From the NCBI RefSeq assembly GCF_914484835.1, contig NZ_CAJZAR010000095.1:53717-117716 (forward strand): a stretch of DNA of 64,000 nucleotides. The letters run 5' to 3'. A program made the position numbers and the translations under genes. How positions within the stretch are numbered: the stretch's first letter is position 1; each line of letters begins with the position of its first letter. The notes below the pieces were generated by a model that worked only from the letters and a program-made list of their open reading frames with translations, searched no databases and was not told the origin of the DNA. Positions 17,933 through 26,002 of the stretch are shown here, piece by piece. The DNA is from Paraburkholderia tropica. GTDB lineage: Bacteria > Pseudomonadota > Gammaproteobacteria > Burkholderiales > Burkholderiaceae.

Positions 17933-18808
17933 ATGGCCGGATTCAAACCGCGTCGTCCCCGCAATCCCGCTGGCGGCCCGCTGCCGCGCCCGTTTCGCCG
18001 CAACAAGGCGGTTCAGGAGCAGGTCGGCGTGGCGGCGAGCCGTCGTGCCGCGCGCCAGGATTTCCTGAAGAAGCGCGGCATTTATCTGCTGCCCAATGCG
18101 TTCACGACCGCCGCGCTGTTCTGCGGCTTCTTCGCGGTCGTGCAGGCGATGAACGTGCGCTTCGAAGTGGCGGCGATCGCCATTTTCGTCGCGATGGTGC
18201 TCGACGGCATGGACGGGCGCGTCGCGCGCATGACGCACTCGCAGAGCGCGTTCGGCGAGCAGTTCGACAGCCTGTCGGACATGGTGTCGTTCGGCGTCGC
18301 GCCGGCGCTCGTGATGTACGAGTGGGTGCTCAAGGATCTCGGGCGCTGGGGCTGGCTCGCGGCCTTCGTCTACTGCTCGGGCGCGGCGCTGCGGCTCGCG
18401 CGCTTCAACACCAACATCGGTTCGGTGGACAAGCGCTTCTTCCAGGGCCTGCCGAGCCCGGCCGCCGCGGCGCTGATCGCCGGTTTCGTCTGGCTCGCGA
18501 CCGATAACCGCGTGCCGGTGAAGCTGTCGTGGCTGCCGTGGGTCGCCTTCGTCCTGACGATTTACGCGGGCGTGACGATGGTGTCGAACGCGCCGTTCTA
18601 CAGCGGCAAGGCGCTCGACGTGCGGCATCGCGTGCCGTTCGCGGCCACGCTGCTCGTGGTGGTGGCGTTCGTGCTGGTGTCGTCGGATCCGCCGCTGATG
18701 CTGTTCGGCCTGTTCGTGCTCTACGGTCTCTCGGGCTATGTGTTCTGGGCGTACCAGGGCCTGCGCGGGCGCGCCAATCCGGCGCGGTCGTCGCCGCGCG
18801 AGCGCTAG
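17933..18808 (+). CDS. pssA: CDP-diacylglycerol-serine O-phosphatidyltransferase
   Basis: 291 aa integral membrane CDP-alcohol phosphotransferase (type II PssA). Makes phosphatidylserine, the substrate of the psd product encoded 11 bp upstream. Seen: the DG-x2-AR-x8-G-x3-D-x3-D signature beginning LDGMDGRVAR and ending FDSLSDM, and about six to eight hydrophobic helices. The first ~45 residues are basic and probably cytoplasmic. A GGAGGGCAGGT ribosome site precedes the ATG. Followed by a strong terminator. Confidence 0.95.
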   Translation: MAGFKPRRPRNPAGGPLPRPFRRNKAVQEQVGVAASRRAARQDFLKKRGIYLLPNAFTTAALFCGFFAVVQAMNVRFEVAAIAIFVAMVLDGMDGRVARMTHSQSAFGEQFDSLSDMVSFGVAPALVMYEWVLKDLGRWGWLAAFVYCSGAALRLARFNTNIGSVDKRFFQGLPSPAAAALIAGFVWLATDNRVPVKLSWLPWVAFVLTIYAGVTMVSNAPFYSGKALDVRHRVPFAATLLVVVAFVLVSSDPPLMLFGLFVLYGLSGYVFWAYQGLRGRANPARSSPRER

Positions 18809-18850
18809 GGAGCGCCGGGGTGGGCGGTTTTTTCCGCCGGATACACGTTG

Positions 18851-18886
18851 AAAGGGCCACGCGCGAGCGCGGCCCTTTTTCTTTTT
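18851..18886 (+). terminator. Rho-independent terminator after pssA
   Basis: AAAGGGCC and GGCCCTTT with a GC-rich loop, followed by TTCTTTTT. Separates psd-pssA from the leuA leader. Confidence 0.9.
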
Positions 18887-18928
18887 CCGACGCCAGGTCG
18901 GTGGCTGGCGTGCACTGGTCGTATCGGA

Positions 18929-18957
18929 TTGCGCTATCGCCGGTTTCCGGCTATAGT
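18929..18957 (+). promoter_or_regulatory. Sigma-70 promoter of the leuA leader
   Basis: -35 TTGCGC (18929-18934), 17-bp spacer, -10 TATAGT (18952-18957). Expected start of transcription at about 18963-18965, on the ATG of the leader ORF. Confidence 0.7.
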
Positions 18958-18963
18958 CAGCTG

Positions 18964-19047
18964 ATGGACACCATCCAGTTCCCCCTCTTTTCCCTTCAAG
19001 CCGGCGCGCTGCTAAGCACGCTAGCGCTAGCGCGCCTGCCGCGCTGA
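18964..19047 (+). CDS. Candidate leuA leader peptide (27 aa, 7 Leu)
   Basis: 27 codons starting MDTIQFPLF. Leu is at residues 8, 11, 16, 17, 20, 22 and 25, coded CTC, CTT, CTG, CTA, CTA, CTA and CTG. CTA is hardly used by the neighbouring genes, so three in seven codons is striking. It ends 108 bp before leuA. The promoter at 18929-18957 predicts an mRNA starting at or next to this ATG, so translation would be leaderless. An 8-bp stem (19003-19010 with 19029-19036) lies over the Leu codons and would be opened by a translating ribosome. Role by analogy with known leucine attenuators; no experimental evidence seen. Confidence 0.65.
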   Translation: MDTIQFPLFSLQAGALLSTLALARLPR

Positions 19048-19122
19048 TCTCGCTCGCCCTCCGTAAGCCTCGTTCATTGTCAGCGTCGCCATCGGTGGCG
19101 CGAACACCCAAAATCCGTTTTT
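19003..19122 (+). promoter_or_regulatory. Candidate leucine-responsive attenuator / RNA switch
   Basis: Stem 1: GGCGCGCT (19003-19010) with AGCGCGCC (19029-19036). Later stem: CGCCA (19087-19091) with TGGCG (19096-19100). GGCGCG at 19097-19102 can instead pair with CGCGCC at 19031-19036, so the stems compete. A T5 run follows at 19118-19122 but not right after a stem, so termination is uncertain. CTCCG (19059-19063) can also pair with the leuA Shine-Dalgarno CGGAG (19144-19148), a translational alternative. Confidence 0.45.
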
Positions 19123-19155
19123 AGACACTGAACAAGTCCCCCCCGGAGACCCAAA

Positions 19156-20706
19156 ATGGCAGCAGACAAGCTCATCATTTTCGATACGACGTTGCGTGAC
19201 GGCGAGCAGTCGCCCGGTGCGTCGATGACGAAGGAAGAGAAAATCCGCATCGCGAAGCAGCTCGAGCGGATGAAGGTCGACATCATCGAAGCGGGCTTCG
19301 CGGCCAGCTCGAACGGCGACTTCGACGCGATCCACACGATCGCCGGCATGATCAAGGACAGCACGATCTGCTCGCTCGCACGTGCGAACGACAAGGACAT
19401 CCGGCGCGCCGCCGACGCGCTCAAGCCCGCCGACCATTTCCGCATTCACACCTTCATCGCCACGTCGCCGCTGCACATGGAGAAGAAGCTGCGCATGTCG
19501 CCGGAACAGGTGCTCGAACAGGCGAAGCTGTCGGTGCGTTTCGCGCGCAAGTTCACCAACGACGTGGAGTTCTCGCCGGAAGACGGCAGCCGCTCGGACA
19601 TGGACTTCCTGTGCCGCGTGCTCGAAGCCGTCATCAACGAAGGCGCGACCACGATCAATATCGCCGATACGGTCGGCTACGGCGTGCCGGAACTCTACGG
19701 CAACCTCGTGAAGACGCTGCGCGAGCGCATTCCGAACTCGGACAAGGCGGTGTTCTCGGTGCATTGCCATAACGACCTCGGCATGGCCGTGGCGAACTCG
19801 CTGGCCGGCGTGCAGATCGGTGGCGCGCGTCAGGTCGAGTGCACGATCAACGGTCTCGGCGAGCGCGCGGGCAATACCTCGCTCGAAGAAATCGTCATGG
19901 CCGTGAAGACCCGCAAGGACTACTTCGGCCTCGACCTCGGCATCGACACGACGCAGATCGTGCCGGCCTCGAAGCTCGTCTCGCAGATCACCGGTTTCGT
20001 GGTGCAGCCGAACAAGGCGGTGGTGGGCGCGAACGCGTTCGCGCACGCGTCGGGCATTCACCAGGATGGCGTGCTCAAGGCGCGCGACACCTACGAAATC
20101 ATGCGCGCGGAAGATGTGGGCTGGACCGCGAACAAGATCGTGCTCGGCAAGCTCTCGGGCCGCAACGCGTTCAAGCAGCGTCTCCAGGAACTCGGCGTGC
20201 AGCTCGAAAGCGAAGCCGAACTCAACAGCGCGTTCGCCCGCTTCAAGGAACTCGCCGACCGCAAGTCGGAGATTTTCGACGAAGACATCATGGCGATCGT
20301 CACCGAGGAATCGGCCGAGCAGCAAGAGAAGGAACACTACAAGTTCATCGCGCTCTCGCAGCGTTCGGAAACCGGTGAGCGCCCGCATGCACGCATCGTG
20401 TTCTCGGCGGACGGTTCGGAAGTCACGGGCGAAGCCGCGGGCAACGGCCCGGTCGACGCGACCTTCAACGCGATCGAAACCGAAGTGGGCAGCGGCTCGG
20501 AACTGCTGCTTTACTCGGTGAACGCGATCACGACCGGCACGCAGGCGCAGGGCGAAGTGACGGTGCGTCTGTCGAAGGGCGGCCGCATCGTGAACGGCGT
20601 GGGCACGGACCCGGACATCGTCGCGGCATCGGCCAAGGCGTATATCTCGGCGCTCAACAAGCTCTACTCGTCGGACACGAACAAGCTCAATCCGCAGCTG
20701 TCGTAA
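19156..20706 (+). CDS. leuA: 2-isopropylmalate synthase
   Basis: 516 aa, full length. Condenses acetyl-CoA with 2-ketoisovalerate, first committed step to leucine. Seen: TTLRDGEQSPGASMT (residues 11-25), the metal pair HCHNDLGMAVANS, GLGERAGNT, and a C-terminal LeuA regulatory domain (from about residue 390) where leucine inhibits. Shine-Dalgarno CCCGGAGACCC. Preceded by a candidate leucine leader peptide and followed by a strong terminator; the rest of the leu pathway (leuBCD) is not in this window. Confidence 0.96.
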   Translation: MAADKLIIFDTTLRDGEQSPGASMTKEEKIRIAKQLERMKVDIIEAGFAASSNGDFDAIHTIAGMIKDSTICSLARANDKDIRRAADALKPADHFRIHTFIATSPLHMEKKLRMSPEQVLEQAKLSVRFARKFTNDVEFSPEDGSRSDMDFLCRVLEAVINEGATTINIADTVGYGVPELYGNLVKTLRERIPNSDKAVFSVHCHNDLGMAVANSLAGVQIGGARQVECTINGLGERAGNTSLEEIVMAVKTRKDYFGLDLGIDTTQIVPASKLVSQITGFVVQPNKAVVGANAFAHASGIHQDGVLKARDTYEIMRAEDVGWTANKIVLGKLSGRNAFKQRLQELGVQLESEAELNSAFARFKELADRKSEIFDEDIMAIVTEESAEQQEKEHYKFIALSQRSETGERPHARIVFSADGSEVTGEAAGNGPVDATFNAIETEVGSGSELLLYSVNAITTGTQAQGEVTVRLSKGGRIVNGVGTDPDIVAASAKAYISALNKLYSSDTNKLNPQLS

Positions 20707-20747
20707 GCGCTTGAGCGGCGCGTCGCTGCGTGCGGCGCGCGCCAATG

Positions 20748-20786
20748 AAAAACCCCCGCGTTCGCGAGAGCGCGGGGGTTTTGTTT
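20748..20786 (+). terminator. Rho-independent terminator after leuA
   Basis: AAAACCCCCGCG and CGCGGGGGTTTT stem with TTGTTTT following. Confidence 0.92.
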
Positions 20787-20804
20787 TGCGGCTCGCTGAT
20801 CGGA

Positions 20805-20832
20805 CCCGGTCGGATCAGCCCGGTCGGATCAG
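20805..20832. repeat. Perfect 14-bp tandem duplication over a gene 3' end
   Basis: The 14-mer CCCGGTCGGATCAG is present twice back to back. The second copy contains the stop codon of the convergent lipoprotein gene. Confidence 0.9.
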
Positions 20833-21398
20833 AAATGGGCGCGCACATCCGGATCGTGCAGCGGATCGGGCGTTTTCTGCGTGAGGCGCAGGATGCCCTG
20901 ATCGTCGAAATAGAAGCTGTAGAGCATGTACCAGACGCCGTCTTCCAGATAGCGGTAAGTCCACGCTTCTTTCTTCATCAGCGGGAAATAGGCGGTTTCG
21001 ACCGGGCGGCCGAAGTTCACGAGCACATCGGTGCGGGTCCATTTGCCGATCTCGGCCTTGTAGAACTCGTTCGGCTGCAGCACCTGGCGCACGTTGACGA
21101 CCTTGCCGTTCTTGTCGATGTCGGCGGCCGTGGTGACTTCGCCCATCGGCTGCGTCGGCCACATCAGGCGCTTGCCGCCGTCGGGCAAATCGTAGACTTC
21201 GCGCGGCTGGCCGAAGCGGGCGATCACGGCCTGGGCGTCGTCGCCCGCGTGGAACTGTTGCCACGGCTGCGCGCAGCCCGCGAGCGCGAGCGCGCCGAGG
21301 CCCGCGAGCAGGGCGCGGCGCGGCGCGAGTGGAATCCGGTGCGTCAGTGCGGCTCGTGTGCTCAGTGCGCTGAGCGTGGAGAAAAGGCGGTCGAACAT
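20829..21398 (-). CDS. Putative outer-membrane-type lipoprotein
   Basis: 189 aa. A long basic N terminus leads into LLAGLGALALAGC, a good lipobox with Cys at about residue 42, so export and lipidation are likely. The mature part has two repeats of the form FGQP.E.Y and FGRPVETAYF that resemble SmpA/OmlA (BamE-like) small domains. A start closer to the lipobox is possible. Convergent with leuA. Function unknown; it should not be called BamE without more support. Confidence 0.8.
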   Translation of the reverse strand: MFDRLFSTLSALSTRAALTHRIPLAPRRALLAGLGALALAGCAQPWQQFHAGDDAQAVIARFGQPREVYDLPDGGKRLMWPTQPMGEVTTAADIDKNGKVVNVRQVLQPNEFYKAEIGKWTRTDVLVNFGRPVETAYFPLMKKEAWTYRYLEDGVWYMLYSFYFDDQGILRLTQKTPDPLHDPDVRAHF

Positions 21399-21581
21399 GG
21401 GGACTCCCCGAGGGCGCCGTCGCGGCGGCGCGCGCGCAAGCTGCGCTGCGCCGTGCGTGATGGAGCCGAATATGGAACCGTTATTTTGACACGTCGCGAT
21501 GACGGCGGGCTTGCGGGCGTGCGTCGGTGCGCCCTATGATCCGCGCTTCATTCGAGTTTGCGAAGCGAGAGGGCAGAGCGC

Positions 21582-22895
21582 ATGACGGCACGATTCACGC
21601 GATTTTTCACCCGCGCTCCGGCGCTGTTGACGCTGGCGGCGTTCATGAGCGTAGTGGCGCCCGGCGCGGCGCACGCCGCCAACGTCGCCAACGCGGCGGC
21701 GGCAACCGGCAAGCCGATCCCGCTCGCGCTGATCGAAGGCATGTCCGGCCCGTTCGCCGATGCGGGCGCGGCGGTCGAGCGCAATCTGCGTTTCGGCGTC
21801 GAGCGCGTGAACGCGCAGGGCGGCGTGGCGCTGCCCGACGGGCGGCATCCGCTCGAACTGGTCGTGCTCGACAGCAAGGGCAGCACCGAAGCCGCGCTGA
21901 TGCAGCTGCGCGCGGCGCAGGACCGCCATATCGGCTTCGTCATGCAGGGCAACAGCTCGGCGGTGGCGGCGGCGCTGGTGACGGCCATCGACCGTCAGAA
22001 CTCGCGCGAGCCGGACAACCGCGAGCTGTTCCTCAACTATTCCGCCGACGATCCCGCGCTCACCAACGCGAATTGCAGCTACTGGCACTTCCGCTTCGAC
22101 GCCCACGCGGGCATGCGCATGGACGCGCTCGCCGACGTGATCGCCGCCGACAAGTCGGTCAAGAAGGTCTACCTGCTCAATCAGGACTACAGCTTCGGCC
22201 ACGACGTGAGCACGCTCGCGCGCGCGGCGCTGGCGAAGGATCGGCCCGATATCGCGGTCGTCGGCGACGAGTTTCATCCGATCGGGCGCGTGAAGGATTT
22301 CGCGCCGTATATCGCGAAGATCCGCGCGGCGGGCGCCGATGCGGTCGTCACGGGCAACTGGGGCAACGACCTCACGCTGCTGGTGAAGGCGGCGCGCGAG
22401 CAGGGTCTCGACGCGAAGTTCTACACCTTCTACGGCAACAGCCTCGGCGCTCCGGCGGCGCTCGGCGACGCGGGCGTCAAGCACGTGATCGCCGTGGCCG
22501 ACTGGCACCCGAACGCGGGCGGCGCGGCCTCTGACGCGTGGTACAAGGCATTCCGCGCGCGCTACCCGGCGGCTCAGGACGACTACCCGGTGCTGCGCAT
22601 GTCGATGATGGTCGAGATGCTCGCGCAGGCGATGACGAAGGCCGGTTCGGCCGATCCGGCGGCGGTGGCGAAGGCGCTCGAAGGGCTGCGTTTCGACAAC
22701 GGCTTCCATCCGATCCTGATGCGCGCCGACGACCATCAGGCGATCCAGCCCCTTTACGTCATGCAGATGGACAAGCAGGGCACGCCGGGCGTGCGCTACG
22801 ACAACGAGGGCTCGGGCTACGGTTTCCGCACCGTGCTGGCGCTGCCGGCGGAGCGCACGGCGCCCGCGACGGTCTGCACGATGAAGCGCCCGTGA
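21582..22895 (+). CDS. ABC transporter substrate-binding protein, branched-chain amino acid type
   Basis: 437 aa. Signal peptide MTARFTRFFTRAPALLTLAA, with cleavage likely after AHA (near residue 34). Periplasmic binding protein type 1 fold like LivK/UrtA-type proteins: PIPLALIEGMSGPFADAG starts domain 1 and VYLLNQDYSFGHDV is the usual interdomain strand. Start at ATG 21582 with a purine-rich GAGAGGG ribosome site; a TTG 24 bases upstream would add residues before the signal. No permease or ATPase gene is near, so it is an orphan here. Ligand unknown. Confidence 0.87.
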   Translation: MTARFTRFFTRAPALLTLAAFMSVVAPGAAHAANVANAAAATGKPIPLALIEGMSGPFADAGAAVERNLRFGVERVNAQGGVALPDGRHPLELVVLDSKGSTEAALMQLRAAQDRHIGFVMQGNSSAVAAALVTAIDRQNSREPDNRELFLNYSADDPALTNANCSYWHFRFDAHAGMRMDALADVIAADKSVKKVYLLNQDYSFGHDVSTLARAALAKDRPDIAVVGDEFHPIGRVKDFAPYIAKIRAAGADAVVTGNWGNDLTLLVKAAREQGLDAKFYTFYGNSLGAPAALGDAGVKHVIAVADWHPNAGGAASDAWYKAFRARYPAAQDDYPVLRMSMMVEMLAQAMTKAGSADPAAVAKALEGLRFDNGFHPILMRADDHQAIQPLYVMQMDKQGTPGVRYDNEGSGYGFRTVLALPAERTAPATVCTMKRP

Positions 22896-22945
22896 ACGCG
22901 TCGTGAATCCGTGGTGACAGGCGGGCTCGCGGCGTATCGGCGCTG

Positions 22946-22981
22946 TGCTACAATACGCGCCTTGTCGAAAATCTCGGCAAG
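22946..22981 (+). promoter_or_regulatory. rpsO promoter (extended -10) and 5' hairpin
   Basis: TG-C-TACAAT (22946-22954) gives a transcript starting near 22961. The first bases form a stem: CTTGTCGA (22961-22968) with TCGGCAAG (22974-22981), 8 bp with one G-U pair. Confidence 0.6.
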
Positions 22982-23081
22982 GCTGTATCGCAGTAAAGCT
23001 GTCGTAAAAACCTCGTAGTTGCAACTAACCACGGCACGGCCGTTCTTCCGTGACCGCTTGTTTGTTTCAAAGGAAAAGCAA

Positions 23082-23351
23082 ATGTCCGTAGCAGATATCA
23101 AGAAGTCCGACATCGTCGCGCAATTCGCACGCGGCACCGGCGACACGGGTTCGCCCGAAGTTCAGGTTGCACTCCTGACGTCGCGTATCAACGAACTGAC
23201 GGGCCACTTCAAGTCGCACGCCAAGGATCACCACAGCCGTCGTGGCCTGCTGCGCATGGTTAGCCGCCGTCGCAAGCTGCTCGACTACCTGAAGGGTAAG
23301 GACGCTGATCGTTACCGCGCTCTGATCGAAAAGCTGGGTCTGCGCAAGTAA
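23082..23351 (+). CDS. rpsO: 30S ribosomal protein S15
   Basis: 89 aa, standard length. Binds the central domain of 16S rRNA early in 30S assembly. Seen: GTGDTGSPEVQVALLTSRI and the basic HHSRRGLLRMVSRRRKLLDYL block. Ribosome site AAAGGAAAAGCAA. 120-nt leader with a hairpin at its 5' end; S15 autoregulates in other bacteria through its leader, but a binding site cannot be assigned here. Followed by a terminator and pnp, the conserved order. Confidence 0.98.
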   Translation: MSVADIKKSDIVAQFARGTGDTGSPEVQVALLTSRINELTGHFKSHAKDHHSRRGLLRMVSRRRKLLDYLKGKDADRYRALIEKLGLRK

Positions 23352-23371
23352 CCGGAAGGTCTTCCAGAAAG

Positions 23372-23410
23372 ATGCCTGTGTCAGTTCCACTGATACAGGC
23401 ATTTTGTTTT
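23372..23410 (+). terminator. Rho-independent terminator after rpsO
   Basis: ATGCCTGTGTCAG and CTGATACAGGCAT stem (one mispaired position), then TTTTGTTTTT. Confidence 0.92.
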
Positions 23411-23450
23411 TGAACGGTACGCTTCTCGCGATGCGTGCCGGTTAGCGGTA

Positions 23451-23494
23451 CAAGGCAGCACAAGGCAACACAAGGCAGTACAAACAAGGCAGTA
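23451..23494. repeat. 10-bp repeat, four copies (CAAGGCAGTA type)
   Basis: CAAGGCAGCA, CAAGGCAACA and CAAGGCAGTA in tandem (23451-23480), then after CAAA one more CAAGGCAGTA (23485-23494). Lies between the rpsO terminator and the pnp leader stem. No function seen. Confidence 0.9.
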
Positions 23495-23536
23495 GTGCAG
23501 CACCAAGCAGCCAGGGCCGGACTTCGGGGCAGAGCT

Positions 23537-23620
23537 TTGTGTCATTCCAGCAGATCGTGCGCGGCCAATGGCCGCGAGGGCGCGCCCAACGCACCCGCGC
23601 GCTCCGCTGGAATGGCATAA
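23537..23620 (+). promoter_or_regulatory. Long stem-loop in the pnp leader, possible RNase III autoregulatory site
   Basis: Arms 23537-23551 and 23606-23620 form 15 continuous pairs with two G-U. The 54-nt loop holds an inner hairpin, GCGGCC (23561-23566) with GGCCGC (23570-23575). In E. coli, RNase III cuts a long stem in the pnp leader and PNPase then represses its own mRNA. This one ends about 90 nt before the pnp start. Confidence 0.6.
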
Positions 23621-23713
23621 CACTCCTCTTCCCGCGCGGTGCCGGAACCTTGGCTTGCCGTGACGTCCGCGTGTGCGGGCGCCGCATAACAAATGAGTAA
23701 GGAGTGAGTGGCC

Positions 23714-25861
23714 ATGACCATGTTCAATAAAGTCGTGAAGGAATTCAAATGGGGCCAGCACAATGTGCGCCTCGAAACCGGTGAAATCGCCCGTCAGGCG
23801 AGCGGCGCCGTCATCGTCGACGTCGAAGACACCGTGGTGCTCGCGACCGTCGTCGGCGCCAAGACCGCGAAGCCGGGTCAAGACTTCTTCCCGCTCACCG
23901 TCGATTACCTCGAAAAGACCTATTCGGCCGGCAAGATCCCCGGCGGCTTCTTCCGCCGCGAAGGCCGTCCGTCGGAAGGCGAAACGCTGATTTCGCGCCT
24001 GATCGACCGTCCGCTGCGTCCGCTGTTCCCGGAAGGCTTCTACAACGAAGTCCAGGTCGTGATCCACGTCCTGTCGATCAACCCGGAAGTCCCGGCTGAC
24101 ATCCCCGCGCTGATCGGCGCGTCGGCTGCGCTGGCGATCTCGGGTCTGCCGTTCAACGGCCCGGTCGGCGCCGCACGCGTGGCCTACATCAACAACGAAT
24201 ACGTCCTGAACCCGACGCGTTCGCAAAGCAAGCAGTCGAGCCTCGACCTCGTGGTCGCCGGCACGGAGCGCGCGGTGCTGATGGTGGAATCGGAAGCCGA
24301 TCAGCTGCCGGAAGACGTGATGCTCGGTGCGGTCGTGTTCGGCCACGAGCAGATGCAAACGGCGATCGACGCGATCCACGAACTGGTTCGCGACGGCGGC
24401 AAGCCCGAGTGGGACTGGCAGCCGGCCCCGAAGAACGAAGCGCTGATCGCACGCGTGACGGAAATCGCTCACAGCGACCTGCTCGCCGCGTACCAGCTGC
24501 GCGACAAGCAACAGCGTTCGGCCAAGCTGAAGGAAGTCTACGCAGCAACGTCGGCGAAGCTCGAAGAAGACGCAGCGGCTGCTGGCACCGTCGCGGCCGA
24601 CAAGGCTTCGGTGGGCAACGTCCTGTTCGACCTCGAAGCGAAGATCGTCCGTTCGCAGATCCTGAACGGCGAGCCGCGTATCGACGGCCGTGACACGCGC
24701 ACGGTCCGCCCGATCGAAATCCGCACCGGCGTGCTGCCGCGCACTCACGGTTCGGCGCTGTTCACGCGTGGCGAAACGCAGGCGCTGGTCGTCGCGACGC
24801 TCGGCACGAAGGGCGACGAACAGATCATCGACGCGCTCGAAGGCGAGTACCGCGACCGCTTCATGCTCCACTACAACATGCCCCCGTTCGCGACCGGCGA
24901 AACGGGCCGTGTTGGTTCGCCGAAGCGCCGCGAAGTCGGCCATGGCCGTCTGGCCAAGCGTGCGCTCGTCGCATGCCTGCCGAGCGCCGAAGAATTCGGC
25001 TACTCGATCCGCGTCGTTTCGGAAATCACCGAATCGAACGGTTCGTCGTCGATGGCTTCGGTCTGCGGCGGCTGCCTTGCGCTGATGGACGCCGGCGTGC
25101 CGATGAAGGCGCACGTCGCGGGTATCGCGATGGGCCTGATCCTCGAAGACAACAAGTTCGCGGTGCTGACCGACATCCTCGGCGATGAAGATCACCTCGG
25201 CGACATGGACTTCAAGGTGGCGGGTACGGAAGCTGGCGTGACCGCGCTGCAGATGGACATCAAGATCCAGGGCATCACCAAGGAAATCATGCAGGTCGCG
25301 CTCGCGCAAGCGCACGAAGCCCGTCTGCATATCCTCGGCAAGATGACCTCGGCGGTGTCGGGCGTGAACACGGAGCTGTCGGCTTACGCTCCGCGCATGA
25401 TCACCATCAAGATCAACCCGGAAAAGATCCGCGACGTGATCGGCAAGGGCGGTTCGGTGATCCGCGCGCTGACGGAAGAAACCGGCACGACCATCGACAT
25501 CTCGGACGACGGCGTCGTGACGATCGCTTCGACTTCGAGCGAAGGCATGGCCGAAGCGAAGAAGCGCATCGAGAACATCACGGCTGAAGTCGAAGTCGGT
25601 CAGGTGTACGAAGGCGCGGTTCTGAAGCTGCTGGACTTCGGCGCGATCGTGAACCTGCTGCCGGGCAAGGATGGCCTGCTGCACATCTCCGAAATCGCCA
25701 ACGAGCGCATCAAGGACATCAACGACTACCTGAAGGAAGGCCAGATCGTCAAGGTCAAGGTCATCCAGACGGACGAGAAGGGTCGTGTGCGTCTGTCGGC
25801 GAAGGCACTGCTCAACGAGCAAGCCAACGGCGGCGCACCGCAAGGCGAACCGCAGCAGTAA
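23714..25861 (+). CDS. pnp: Polyribonucleotide nucleotidyltransferase (PNPase)
   Basis: 715 aa, full length. 3'-5' phosphorolytic exoribonuclease, degradosome partner. Order: RNase PH 1, helical linker, RNase PH 2, KH (IGKGGSVIRALTEETG) and S1 (GQVYEGAVLKLLDFGAIVNL). Start at ATG 23714 (MTMFNKVVKEF) with AAGGAG at 23699-23704; a GTG at 23708 and an ATG at 23720 are in frame. Own terminator. A long leader stem-loop lies upstream. Confidence 0.97.
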   Translation: MTMFNKVVKEFKWGQHNVRLETGEIARQASGAVIVDVEDTVVLATVVGAKTAKPGQDFFPLTVDYLEKTYSAGKIPGGFFRREGRPSEGETLISRLIDRPLRPLFPEGFYNEVQVVIHVLSINPEVPADIPALIGASAALAISGLPFNGPVGAARVAYINNEYVLNPTRSQSKQSSLDLVVAGTERAVLMVESEADQLPEDVMLGAVVFGHEQMQTAIDAIHELVRDGGKPEWDWQPAPKNEALIARVTEIAHSDLLAAYQLRDKQQRSAKLKEVYAATSAKLEEDAAAAGTVAADKASVGNVLFDLEAKIVRSQILNGEPRIDGRDTRTVRPIEIRTGVLPRTHGSALFTRGETQALVVATLGTKGDEQIIDALEGEYRDRFMLHYNMPPFATGETGRVGSPKRREVGHGRLAKRALVACLPSAEEFGYSIRVVSEITESNGSSSMASVCGGCLALMDAGVPMKAHVAGIAMGLILEDNKFAVLTDILGDEDHLGDMDFKVAGTEAGVTALQMDIKIQGITKEIMQVALAQAHEARLHILGKMTSAVSGVNTELSAYAPRMITIKINPEKIRDVIGKGGSVIRALTEETGTTIDISDDGVVTIASTSSEGMAEAKKRIENITAEVEVGQVYEGAVLKLLDFGAIVNLLPGKDGLLHISEIANERIKDINDYLKEGQIVKVKVIQTDEKGRVRLSAKALLNEQANGGAPQGEPQQ

Positions 25862-25874
25862 GGCGGCAAGTCTG

Positions 25875-25914
25875 AAACGGCCGGCAGCGCGATGAGCGCG
25901 CCGGCCGTTTTTTT
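25875..25914 (+). terminator. Rho-independent terminator after pnp
   Basis: AAACGGCCGG and CCGGCCGTTT with inner GCGC pairs, followed by TTTT. Confidence 0.92.
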
Positions 25915-26002
25915 ATGAGAATGTCGGAAGGGATTGCCGTGCGTCCGCAGCGCGGGCGCGACACCATTCAAGCCGGGGCGCGAAGCCCTTGGGAGACGCG
26001 AG

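Noticed and set aside
18529..19047. 172-codon ORF ending at the leader stop
   Set aside because: Most of it overlaps pssA out of frame; only the last 27 codons, after the promoter, are considered meaningful.
23451..23494. CRISPR array
   Set aside because: Units are 10 bp and contiguous, without spacers; no cas genes.
23381..25843. 820-codon ORF antisense to pnp
   Set aside because: Composition (Arg/Asp/His/Leu) typical of the reverse frame of a high-GC gene.
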